From: Lachnospiraceae bacterium
Lineage (GTDB): Bacteria > Bacillota > Clostridia > Lachnospirales > Lachnospiraceae
DNA: 64,000 nt
Direction: 5' to 3'
NCBI GenBank assembly: GCA_022792885.1
Contig: JAAWBX010000006.1
Span: 1 to 64,000 of the forward strand
Under the pieces are notes generated by a model. The model saw nothing but the letters and a program-made list of their open reading frames with translations. It made no database searches and was not told the origin of the DNA. Positions 9,047-18,200 of this stretch are shown here, piece after piece. The stretch's first letter is position 1. The number at the start of each line of letters is the position of its first letter. A program made the translations under genes and the position numbers.

Positions 9047-10462
9047 TTAAGCCAACCAGGCCCGGGCCAGCCCGCTCACGCCGGCCCGGATTTCTTCTAT
9101 GGAACGGTTCGCGTATCCCAGAAGCACGGTTCCCGTCTCTTCTTCGTCTTTTCCGATTCGGCTCTGACTGAGCCCGTAAACCCGAATCTTTTCTTCCTCC
9201 GCCCGTTTTGTCAGCCAGTTTTCGCTTCTTCCCTTTTTCGAAGTCAAAAGAAGATGAATCCCGGCATTCTCTCCGCTCACGTCAAACGCTCCGAAAAAAG
9301 GCGCCAGTTCTTCCAGAAGCGCGTCATGTTTCGCGCGGTATACTTTTCGCATTTTATTCAGATGCCGTTCAAAGTATCCGTCCCGCAGAAACCGGGCCAG
9401 AATATATTGATCCACCCGCGACACCGTGGACGCGTAAAAATCGCATTTCTCATGATAAAATCGCAGAAGTTTCCTGGGGAGTACCATGTAACTGATACGG
9501 ATCGCCGGAGCCACCGACCGGGAAAAAGTTCCGATATAGATCACGTTATCCTCACGGTCCACCCCCTGCAAAGCCGGCACCGGTTTCCCCCGATAACGAA
9601 ATTCGCTGTCATAGTCGTCTTCGATCAGATAACGATCCTCCGATTCGCCCGCCCAGGACAGTACCTCCATCCTGCGCTTGATCGGCATCATGATCCCGGT
9701 AGGATACTGATGGGACGGCATCACATACGCCAGACCGACCTCGCTTTCACGCAGAGCCCTCACATCCATTCCCATATCATCCATCCGCACCGGCCGCACC
9801 TCATAACCGCTCCGCTCAAATACCCGGTAAGCCTGCTTGTAAGTCGGATCCTCCATGGCAATTTGCTTTCGGCCCGGCAGAAACTGAGACAACAGAAGCA
9901 GAAGATATTCGCTCCCCGCCCCTACCACAATCTGACCGGGATCGCAATTCACGCCCCTGGCCGAATGAAGATAAACCGTCAGAGCTTCCCGAAGAATTTT
10001 CTCCCCCTGAGAATCCCCGGCGTTAAACAGATTTTCTTTTGCCTCACTCAATACCTCCCTGGAAAGCTTCCGCCAGACGCCGTAAGGAAAATTCGCCACA
10101 TCGACCCCCCGGGGCGAAAAATCGCAAATCCAATCCGATCGGATTTCCGGCCCGGACGGGCCTTCGGGCGCGTTTCCTCCCCGCTCCTCCCAATCGGCCT
10201 GCCAGCCCTCCATCCACTCCAGATCCGCAATGAAATACCCTTTACAGGGTTTCGCTTCCAGATAGCCTTCCGACACCAGTTGGTCGTAAGCGCTCTGGGT
10301 CGTGCTCCTTGACACGCCCAGATTAGCCGCCAGCACGCGGGTCGAAGGCATACGAGTGGCCGGGGATAAAACCCCCGACCTCACTTCCTTCACGATAAAT
10401 TCATATATCTGACGGTAAAAAGGAGATTCTCCTTCCCTTAAGGGAATGTTTAATTCGTACAT
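9047..10462 (-). CDS. MocR/PdxR-type regulator: GntR domain fused to aminotransferase fold
   Basis: 471 residues, the usual size. Residues about 1-80 are a GntR winged helix-turn-helix ([25 protein letters not shown]), followed by a type I aminotransferase-like domain ([12 protein letters not shown], about 277-288). Such regulators sense PLP or amino-acid adducts and control vitamin B6 or amino-acid genes. The lysine that normally binds PLP, in GTFSK, is Arg here: GTFSRS, residue 315, codon CGG at 9518-9520. Classic aminotransferase chemistry or covalent PLP binding is therefore unlikely at this position. It follows glnS with a 13-bp overlap and is probably cotranscribed; its own ribosome binding site is weak. 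Confidence 0.88.
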   Translation of the reverse strand: MYELNIPLREGESPFYRQIYEFIVKEVRSGVLSPATRMPSTRVLAANLGVSRSTTQSAYDQLVSEGYLEAKPCKGYFIADLEWMEGWQADWEERGGNAPEGPSGPEIRSDWICDFSPRGVDVANFPYGVWRKLSREVLSEAKENLFNAGDSQGEKILREALTVYLHSARGVNCDPGQIVVGAGSEYLLLLLSQFLPGRKQIAMEDPTYKQAYRVFERSGYEVRPVRMDDMGMDVRALRESEVGLAYVMPSHQYPTGIMMPIKRRMEVLSWAGESEDRYLIEDDYDSEFRYRGKPVPALQGVDREDNVIYIGTFSRSVAPAIRISYMVLPRKLLRFYHEKCDFYASTVSRVDQYILARFLRDGYFERHLNKMRKVYRAKHDALLEELAPFFGAFDVSGENAGIHLLLTSKKGRSENWLTKRAEEEKIRVYGLSQSRIGKDEEETGTVLLGYANRSIEEIRAGVSGLARAWLA

Positions 10463-12147
10463 GATTTTTCATTCCCCGGCTCCGCCGGCAGTTTAAAGGA
10501 ACTCTTCAGCGACACGATCCGGTTAAATACCAGATGTCCCGGCTCGGAATCCTTCGAATCCACACAAAAATAACCGTTTCTCACAAACTGGAAACTCTCC
10601 GGCGCTTCCGCTTCCGCCAGGGAGGGCTCCACAAAACAGGTACGGACACGCAAAGAATCCGGATTCAGATTCATGCTCCCGTCCTCCTCGTTATACACCC
10701 CTTTTTCCTCGTCCACAAGATTTTCATAGAGGCGGGCTTCCGCCTCCACCGCCGTACAGGCGGCCACCCAGTGAATCGTCCCCTTCACCTTGCGTCCGGA
10801 AAAAGCGCTTCCGCTCTTCGTCTCAGGGTCATACGTACAATGAACCTCCGTCACATTCCCCTGCGAATCCTTGACTACCTCCGTACAGGTCACAAAATAA
10901 GCGTTCATCAGACGAACTTCATTGCCGGGAAACAGACGGAAATACTTCTTCAGCGGATTCTCCATAAAATCTTCCCGCTCGATATACAATTCCCGACCAA
11001 ACGGAAGCTTCCGGCTTCCCAGAGCTTCGTTCTCCAGATTATTCGGCGCGTCCAGATATTCGATCTGTCCTTCCGGGTAATTATCGATAATCAACTTCAG
11101 AGGATCCAACACCGCCATCACCCGGGATTTCTTCAGCTTCAGGTCCTCCCGGATGCAGTATTCCAGCATCGCGTAATCCACCGAGCTGTTGCTCTTCGAA
11201 ACTCCCACCAGTTCCACAAACCGGCGAATCGCCTCCGGCGTATAACCCCGGCGGCGCAGACCGCTGATCGTCACCAGCCTGGGATCGTCCCAGCCGTCCA
11301 CCGTACCGTCCTCCACCAGCTTCTTGATATAACGCTTCCCTGTCACAACGTTGCGCAGGTAAAGCTTGGCAAATTCGATCTGCTTCGGCGGATTCTCAAA
11401 CTCACATTCCTTCACCACCCAGTCATACAAAGGACGATGGTCCTCAAACTCCAGCGTGCAGATTGAGTGCGTCACATGTTCCACCGCGTCCTCGATCGGA
11501 TGCGCAAAATCATACATCGGATAAATGCACCAGGTATCCCCGGTATTGTGATGGGTCATGTGAGCCACCCGATAAATCACCGGATCCCGCATATTGATAT
11601 TCGGAGAAGCCATATCGATCCTGGCGCGAAGCACCTTCTCGCCGTCCGCGTAGACACCGTTTTTCATATCCTCAAACAGCCTGAGATTCTCCTCCACGCT
11701 GCGTTCCCTGTAGGGACTGTTCTTCCCGGGTTCCGTCAACGTCCCGCGATATTCCCGAATCTCCTCGGCGGACAGATCGCAGACGAAAGCCTTACCCTTC
11801 TTAATCAGCTTTACGGCGCATTCATACATCACATCAAAGTAATCCGATGCGAAAAACAACCGGTCTTCCCAGTCAGCCCCCAGCCAGGCGATATCCTCCT
11901 TGATCGATTCCACATATTCGATCTTTTCTTTTGTAGGATTCGTATCGTCAAAACGCATATTGAACTTGCCATGATATTCTCTGGCCAAACCGTAATTCAG
12001 AAGAATGGACTTCGCATGTCCGATATGAAGATAGCCGTTCGGCTCCGGGGGAAAACGGGTCTGTACATGATCAAAACGACCTTCCGCCAGGTCCTTGTCA
12101 ATGATCTGTTCAATAAAATTCTTGGTAACAACCGTTTCGTTTTCCAT
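10450..12147 (-). CDS. glnS: Glutaminyl-tRNA synthetase
   Basis: Class I synthetase charging tRNA-Gln. 565 residues. The HIGH signature is in [15 protein letters not shown] (about residues 32-46), then the FDDTNPTKE motif and the anticodon-binding beta barrels with [10 protein letters not shown]. The segment matching the usual MSKRK (KMSKS-equivalent) reads TGKRY, keeping only the K-R pair. The start at 12147 was preferred over longer frames because of a GGAGG site and the conserved start. A direct GlnRS suggests Gln-tRNA is made without transamidation. The promoter is at 12191-12219 and the MocR-type gene overlaps its end. Confidence 0.95.
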   Translation of the reverse strand: MENETVVTKNFIEQIIDKDLAEGRFDHVQTRFPPEPNGYLHIGHAKSILLNYGLAREYHGKFNMRFDDTNPTKEKIEYVESIKEDIAWLGADWEDRLFFASDYFDVMYECAVKLIKKGKAFVCDLSAEEIREYRGTLTEPGKNSPYRERSVEENLRLFEDMKNGVYADGEKVLRARIDMASPNINMRDPVIYRVAHMTHHNTGDTWCIYPMYDFAHPIEDAVEHVTHSICTLEFEDHRPLYDWVVKECEFENPPKQIEFAKLYLRNVVTGKRYIKKLVEDGTVDGWDDPRLVTISGLRRRGYTPEAIRRFVELVGVSKSNSSVDYAMLEYCIREDLKLKKSRVMAVLDPLKLIIDNYPEGQIEYLDAPNNLENEALGSRKLPFGRELYIEREDFMENPLKKYFRLFPGNEVRLMNAYFVTCTEVVKDSQGNVTEVHCTYDPETKSGSAFSGRKVKGTIHWVAACTAVEAEARLYENLVDEEKGVYNEEDGSMNLNPDSLRVRTCFVEPSLAEAEAPESFQFVRNGYFCVDSKDSEPGHLVFNRIVSLKSSFKLPAEPGNEKSCTN

Positions 12148-12190
12148 GGTATTCCTCCGTCTCAGCCGGAGCTGTCCGGCCGTTTTTGTA

Positions 12191-12219
12191 ATAATAACAC
12201 ATTTTCCCCGGTTTTTAAA
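12191..12219 (-). promoter_or_regulatory. Promoter of glnS
   Basis: TTTAAA, 17 bp spacer, TATTAT preceded by TGT (extended -10), about 44 bp before the glnS start. Confidence 0.55.
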
Positions 12220-12236
12220 GCCCATTTTCCGACGGC

Positions 12237-12866
12237 TTAAAATTCCTTCTTCCGATAAATGCCGACGGATATGCGATACGAAATACACAGACAAAGCAGC
12301 GCCAGGATACATGCCGCACAAAGCGCCCGATACACCGCCTCTTCCGTCAGTGAAACCCCAAGACCGGGCAGAAACTTTCCTGCTATCATAAATGCCAAAA
12401 ACAACACGATGTAACTGCCCATCATGATCGTTCTGCCTCTCTCGCATCCGAATTTTAAAAACAGAGGAAGATCGAAGGATATCATGAACGCGCCCACGGT
12501 GAAGATCGTCACCGTCAGGGCTATATATTCTTCCATGGATATCTCCCTATTTAAGACCAAAAACAGATTTCCCAACAAACTGAAACTCCCGCCCAGCAAC
12601 AATGCCAATCCGTTCAGCAAATACAAAGAACCTATGATCTGCTTTCGATTCAAAGGCAGCGTATTCGCATAAGCGTCCCAGTTACACTGCTCATGATAAG
12701 TAAAAACCGAGCTGCCAAAGGATACGGCGTAAATCGCAAGAAACGAACTAAAAAAGGCCACATTCCCGGAAACAAAACCCATACAGGCAAAAAACAATAA
12801 AAACAACAGATACGTCTTTCCCTGTTTCTTCATAATAAACAGGTCGTGCAGCAATAACCCCTTCAT
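12237..12866 (-). CDS. ABC transporter membrane subunit (ABC-2 type)
   Basis: 209 residues with about six hydrophobic stretches, a six-helix ABC-2-like permease. No conserved residue pattern identifies a substrate. It overlaps the ATPase gene by 4 bp (ATGA), so the two are translated together and form one exporter. With a YtrA-like GntR regulator in front, the module resembles Firmicutes bacitracin/cell-envelope-stress or unknown-substrate exporters; that is inference. Confidence 0.8.
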   Translation of the reverse strand: MKGLLLHDLFIMKKQGKTYLLFLLFFACMGFVSGNVAFFSSFLAIYAVSFGSSVFTYHEQCNWDAYANTLPLNRKQIIGSLYLLNGLALLLGGSFSLLGNLFLVLNREISMEEYIALTVTIFTVGAFMISFDLPLFLKFGCERGRTIMMGSYIVLFLAFMIAGKFLPGLGVSLTEEAVYRALCAACILALLCLCISYRISVGIYRKKEF

Positions 12867-13714
12867 CTCTTCCCGCCCCCTCTCACATAATAAAGCATGA
12901 TCGTCTCAATATCCGCCGGGTCCAAAGGAAGTCCCAGAGGAGCCCGCTTCCGTAATACCAGCGCATCCGCCCCGAACGCATTTTCCCGAACGCCTATCAC
13001 CGCGGCGGAATCCATCTCTCGTATGGCCGCCTTCGTCCCGTGAAACACGCCGTAACTATCCAAAAGCAGATCCTTCCTCTTGGAAAAACAGACCTCCCCC
13101 TTGTGAATAAACGTGATATAATCGCATATCTTTTCCAGATCGCTTAAAATATGGGATGAAATCAGAATGCTGTTCGCCTCGTCCTGGATAAAATCCAGAA
13201 AAACGTCCAGCAATTCATCCCTGGAGATCGGATCCAGCCCGCTCGTACACTCATCCAGAACCAGAAGTTTCGCCCTGTGGGACAACGCCGCCGCCAAAGA
13301 CAGCTTCATACGCATGCCCCTTGAAAGTTCCCTCACTTTCTTATTTCCCGACAGTTCGAATACCTCCTGATAATGAAGAAACGTATCTTCCTCCCAGTTC
13401 CGATAGATCTCCTTCATAATCCGATTGATATTTTTCAATGTCAGTTCTCCGGAGAAACTGAGCGTATCCATCACGACGCCGATCTGCTCTTTCAGGGAAC
13501 TGTCACTCCCGTCAAATTCTCTTCCAAACAAAAAGACGTTCCCCGCATCTTTATGAATCAAGCCTAAAGCCGCCTTTAAAATCGTACTTTTCCCGGCTCC
13601 GTTTTCCCCGATAAGCCCCATAATGCTTCCCTTAGGAAGCGTCAGATTCACGTCTTTCAGCGCAAACCCCCTGTAACGCTTCTCCACATGCTCCAAACGG
13701 ATTGCTTCTTCCAT
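12863..13714 (-). CDS. ABC transporter ATP-binding subunit
   Basis: 283 residues. Walker A is GENGAGKST (about residues 36-44), the ABC signature is ELSRGMRMKLSLA (about 132-144, R in place of the usual GGQ), and Walker B is LLVLDECTSGLDP. The C-terminus is extended beyond the nucleotide-binding domain. The start at 13714 was chosen because the conserved MEEAIRLEHVEKRY begins there after AAAGGG; a longer frame upstream lacks family sequence. It pairs with the permease downstream and the GntR gene upstream as one operon. Confidence 0.92.
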   Translation of the reverse strand: MEEAIRLEHVEKRYRGFALKDVNLTLPKGSIMGLIGENGAGKSTILKAALGLIHKDAGNVFLFGREFDGSDSSLKEQIGVVMDTLSFSGELTLKNINRIMKEIYRNWEEDTFLHYQEVFELSGNKKVRELSRGMRMKLSLAAALSHRAKLLVLDECTSGLDPISRDELLDVFLDFIQDEANSILISSHILSDLEKICDYITFIHKGEVCFSKRKDLLLDSYGVFHGTKAAIREMDSAAVIGVRENAFGADALVLRKRAPLGLPLDPADIETIMLYYVRGGGKR

Positions 13715-13770
13715 CCTAAAATCCCTTTCTGTCTTCCGGCCGGCATCTTCACACCTCCGGACAAAAACTT

Positions 13771-14148
13771 TTACAACGTCTCCTGATACATCATCCGAAG
13801 AATCTCCACCATCTCTTCCTCCGAAACTCCGCAAAACCGGGACAGCTCCACCGCCTGCCCAAGATGTTCCTCGATCTCCCTGCGCTTATGTTCCCGGAGC
13901 AATTCCGGATTCTGCCCGGCAATAAAACTTCCCTTTCCCGTATAAGAGATTAAAAAACCTTCCCGCTCCAATTCCTCATAAGCCCGTTTTGTCGTGATCA
14001 CACTGATGCGCAGTTCCTTCGCAAGAAGCCGCATAGAAGGAAGGGCGTCCCCCTCCCTCAGTTCACCGGATAAAACCATCGCTTTGATCTGTTCCGAAAT
14101 CTGCTCATAAATCGGTTTTCCGGAAGCATTGCTGATCGTAATATTCAT
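13771..14148 (-). CDS. GntR-family regulator (YtrA type)
   Basis: 125 residues: a winged helix-turn-helix (about residues 10-75, with LPSMRLLAKELRISVITTKRAYEELE) followed by a short helical tail, the YtrA arrangement, without a large effector domain. It probably represses its own operon with the ABC genes behind it. The ATG at 14148 follows GAGGTACCTT. A palindrome overlapping the promoter at 14172-14204 is the likely operator. Confidence 0.9.
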   Translation of the reverse strand: MNITISNASGKPIYEQISEQIKAMVLSGELREGDALPSMRLLAKELRISVITTKRAYEELEREGFLISYTGKGSFIAGQNPELLREHKRREIEEHLGQAVELSRFCGVSEEEMVEILRMMYQETL

Positions 14149-14171
14149 AAGGTACCTCATCGCTATACAGA

Positions 14172-14219
14172 ATATATTGTGTATATATAATATATACAAT
14201 ATATCAAATCATTTGTCAA
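14172..14219 (-). promoter_or_regulatory. Promoter with GntR operator palindrome
   Basis: TTGACA (14214-14219), 17 bp, TATATA (14191-14196). Across the -10 lie inverted 9-base arms ATATATTGT and ACAATATAT (14172-14180 and 14196-14204). This is a plausible binding site for the adjacent GntR protein, giving autoregulation. Confidence 0.6.
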
Positions 14220-14230
14220 CCGGAAATATA

Positions 14231-14279
14231 AAAAATAAGCGCGAGCACCAAACGCCTGTCTGCATTCCATGCTCACGCC
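14231..14279 (-). terminator. Terminator of the M60 peptidase operon
   Basis: Minus strand GCGTGAGCA pairs with TGCTCGCGC across a loop of about 22 bases and is followed by TTATTTTTT. Confidence 0.7.
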
Positions 14280-14312
14280 TATCTCTATAAGTTCATTGTA
14301 AAACCGTTCCTC

Positions 14313-15245
14313 TTACCGGCTTCTCCGCCTCCGTCTGGCTGCCAGCCGGCTTCTTCTCCTTCGCTCCGCCACCAGAAGACCGATTACCACGCATCCCCCG
14401 GCCGCCAGCATAAACACGTAGGGAAGGATCTTCGTCTGATCGCCTGTGTTGGCCGAACCCGCCGTAGAAGGGCCCCCCCCATTTCCGCCCGGATTCTGAT
14501 TGCCGGCCCCCGGACCGGATACCCGGGAGGAGGGCTCCAGCGCACCGATCGCATTTTCCAGATTCCGGAGCGCTTCTTCCATCTGTTCCTCCGTCCGATT
14601 CGGGTCCCTGAGAAGCGCTTCCGCCTCCGCAATCGCTTCCTTCAGTACCCGATAGCTCGCCTCGGTATAGTCTTCCGCCGCAAAAGTCCCGGCGGTTTCC
14701 AAGGTCTTCAAAAGCTTCTCCTCAACTTCCGGGCGCGGCCCGGGAGCCGGCGTGCTCTCGTTCTCCGAATCGTCTTCCCCTGAGGTCGGCTCCGAATCGA
14801 CGCTCATCGACTTTACTTCCGTGCCGTACACATATTTCAAAGAATCTTCCTGCACCCGAATCGCAGCCGGAACCGCGTTCCCTTCACCGTCCCGCACCGA
14901 TACCATACCGAGCATCAAAGAACCGTTTTCATCAAACAGCGCTTCCGTCCCCGCCAGATACAGGTTCAGCGTATGATTATCCTCGTGATAACGGTATTCG
15001 GCAATCTTCGCGGACGTATCCGCAAAGGAGAAAGAAACCCCGGCGCCCGGACTCTCCGGTTCTACCGTCAAACTGAGCTGAAGAGAGGAAATACCTTCCC
15101 GGCCGGCGTGATCGGAAACTACCGTTACCTCACCGGCTTCGCCGATCCGAACCTGATCACCGGTATCCGCCGCCAGCGCACGGACAGGCAAGAGAAGCGC
15201 CAGCACAGCGACCACAAACATTCTTTTTAAAATCCGTTTTTTCAT
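14313..15245 (-). CDS. Anchored surface protein with cohesin-like and FIVAR-like regions
   Basis: 310 residues. Signal peptide: KKRILKRMF then a hydrophobic core ending ALA at about residue 25. Residues about 27-150 are beta-rich (ISSLQLSLTV, YRYHEDNHTLNLYLAG) and resemble a cohesin-like or carbohydrate-associated fold; this is a weak match by eye. A Pro/Asp/Glu-rich linker leads to a helical FIVAR-like unit (about 172-237). Then come a Gly/Asn-rich stretch, NTGD, a membrane helix (about 275-295) and many Arg. NTGD could be a degenerate sorting signal, but the proline is missing, so plain membrane anchoring is as likely. It lies 18 bp after the M60 gene and probably shares its mRNA. Confidence 0.65.
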   Translation of the reverse strand: MKKRILKRMFVVAVLALLLPVRALAADTGDQVRIGEAGEVTVVSDHAGREGISSLQLSLTVEPESPGAGVSFSFADTSAKIAEYRYHEDNHTLNLYLAGTEALFDENGSLMLGMVSVRDGEGNAVPAAIRVQEDSLKYVYGTEVKSMSVDSEPTSGEDDSENESTPAPGPRPEVEEKLLKTLETAGTFAAEDYTEASYRVLKEAIAEAEALLRDPNRTEEQMEEALRNLENAIGALEPSSRVSGPGAGNQNPGGNGGGPSTAGSANTGDQTKILPYVFMLAAGGCVVIGLLVAERRRRSRLAARRRRRSR

Positions 15246-15263
15246 GTTCTACTCCTTCTGCCG

Positions 15264-18200
15264 CTAATTTCCGCCGCCGCCCAGCGTGATATTCGGTAAA
15301 TTCTCCGGAACCGTTTCAAACAGCGAATCGCTGACCAGCCGTTCTCCTTCGTTTGTCTGGGCATTGTTCACTCGATACAACTCCGCCCTTACCCGTTCCG
15401 GCTTCACCATACCGGCCATCGCCTCCGGCGCGATCCAGTAAACCCAGGTACCGTTGGAAACGTTTGAAATCTCTCCGGCCGGCACATCCGCCAGAATAAC
15501 CTGGCTGGCCGTCTTATTGCCTTCGGCATCCGCGGCGCCGCCTACCAGATTGCCGTCCTGATCATAAAGAAGCACCACATTATAAGCCGGGTTTCCTTTA
15601 TAAGAACCGGTAAATACGAGAGATCCGGCCGGAATCTTCTCCTCAGGTCCCTCTCCATACAAGTAATCTTCACTCAGAATGCCTATCACTGCCGTGTTGT
15701 CTTCACCGGTCCTCCGGAAATCCACATTGTCCCCGGTCACCCCCAGCACATCCAGCTCCGCAAACGTAAGCTCGGCGCTTCCCGGATTATTTATCACCAG
15801 CTTAAGAGCCGTAACCGCATGCGTACTGACATAAGCTTCCTCCGCATTGGCAAACCAGGCAGTCTGGCCGTCGGACAAAGCCCCTGAAAATACCGATATC
15901 CACTCGCCGTTCTCACATACCTGTATCTCACAGTCCGCAAGAGCGGAGCCGTTTCCTGACGTATAGATGAAACCGGTGGCAATCACCGTGCGATGGAAAT
16001 CCAGTGTAATCTCCGCGCGGCTGCCATCAGCCGACGGCGTATAGACCGTATCGGTATCCTGATCAATGGCTTTCTTGGCCGGATTTTCTATAGTCGGCTC
16101 GCAGGGCAACAGATCGGAAGCACCCTCCTCGATGATTTCTTCCACCTTCAGGCCGCTCGTAGCGATCTCCCATCCCGTTTTATCCAGGTTTCCTTTGTGT
16201 TCGATCTTAACCGTCTCCGTAGCCACCGTCGCCGAACGATTCAGGTAATGATCCACCAGCGTGATCTCATAAAACACGGTACGGTTATTCAGAGTGGTAA
16301 TCGTATCCGAAAAAGCTCTGCCGGTGACGAATCCTACCGGAGTCCGCTCGATCTGTCCCTGCGAAATCATACAGCGCACAATCTCATAACCCAGTACATC
16401 CTCCTCGGGAATCCGAGCCGTACCGAAACTGAAATTCACCTGATTCGCCATATCCGGGCTGACTTTCATGGTAACGTCCCCGACGGCCTCGGTCGTACCG
16501 TCCTCATTCAAACTGCTTCCGCTTCCGTTTTTCGCATATACGCGGGAGTCGTCGTTCGCGTAATAAACGGCTCGTTTCTCTTCCGCGAACTGCTCGGCGT
16601 AAGCCCTCGTAACTTCATCCGGCGTCTTACCCCATCGCTCAAAAAAGCCCAGGAGATTTCTCTCCGCCGCCGCGCAGGAAAGCCGCATCAGATTCTGGTC
16701 GGAATTGCCTGCCAGCGTCAAAGCCACGCCTCCCGGCGCGGGCGCCGCGGAGACATTCCTCGCGTAAGTATCCACTCTCGCGAAAAACAGATTCACGAGC
16801 TGATCGGAATAAGCCTCATATGTCTTATAATTATAACCGCTGTCATAGGCCAGATGAAGCTGCCAGTACATGGCAAGCTGCGTAAAGACATTGGAAGCGT
16901 TCCCTTTCATTCCGGATGCCACTTTTCCGTAAACATTCGTGTAGTTAAAACGCACGCTTTCATTATTGTCCTTAGCCTGAGCCAGTACGGAAAAATAATT
17001 ATTTGTGATCTCGGCGACCGCATACTGCTTCTGATTGATACAATGGCCGATCTCATGAGCAATACCCCAGCCAAAATAACGGCCGGCCTCGTACCTTCCT
17101 TCCGCATCGGAAGTCACCGGCGACGCCGTCACCATACCGGCGCACTCGTTCCACTCAATTCCGATGTGATTGCCGGAGGCATACATAAACGCACCGGAAA
17201 ACATCCTCTGATAGCGGATATTCAAATGGCCTTTCGGTATCTGGTTCAACGCGGCCTCCGCACCCGCATTCAGGCCTTTGTGCTGATAGAACAAATACAT
17301 CATCCCCTCCATGGCGTCCATCGAAGCCAGGAGTTTCTGTGCCCTTTCCTTCACGCTTCCACTTCCCAAACCGGCTTTCACCTGTTCGGCCGGAAGAGAA
17401 AACATCATTGTATTTAACAGAATATCCGAAGCGCCCAAAATACAATTCTTGTTGTCGTATGCATAATCGACATAGCTGTTCTCCGAGCCCTGATGCTTGT
17501 CATTATGCAGACTTTCCATTTGAGCCATATAAGAATCCAGCGCTTCCACATAAGCCTCGGCCTTCGCCTGCCGTGCTTCGCCGCTCACCTGATACAGATC
17601 CAGCACCGGCACTTCCGTTCCGCCGCTGATTCGCACCGCATATCGGTCGTTCTCATTGTTCCCCGTATACTGTACATACAGCGCACCGCCGGCTTCCGAC
17701 CCGATACTCGTGCCAAGTTTCGGCACGGTAATCTCATTCGCGCCCACTTTCAAAGTTGCCACGACCTGGCTGACCGCCTGTGTTTCGGAATGATACTGAG
17801 TCGCTATCAACTGCAGATTCGTTCCCTGACCGGTACTTTTTGTATTATGACCCACATACACCGTAATCGTTTCACCGGCCTCCGCCGTAACGCCCAGAGG
17901 CTGCCAGGCGTTTAAACCGCCAAATCCTCGGTTGACATCGTTGGTGCTGATACCGATATGTACCTCCATAGAAGCGTTCAGCGCCTCGTCATTCAGAATC
18001 TTTTCCGCCGTCTCCAGCTCGATCAAAAGATGTTCTTTATTCGGATTCTCCTCTCCGAATTCATCCGGCGCTTCTACCCGAGCCCGCAGTTCGTCAATCG
18101 TCTGCTGCGTAACGTCCTCCCGCAAAACCGTGTGCAAATCGTCCGTATACAAAGCCATGATCTCATCCCGAAGCGTATCATAATGGTAAAAATAAACCTC

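Noticed and set aside
8993-10312. A long plus-strand open frame antisense to the MocR gene
   Set aside because: It has no ribosome binding site, its composition (many Arg, Pro, His, Ser) is that of a reverse-strand shadow, and the minus strand carries a clear family match.
15993-17417. A long plus-strand open frame inside the M60 gene
   Set aside because: No start site, no recognisable domain; the minus-strand frame has signal peptide, domains and a zinc motif.
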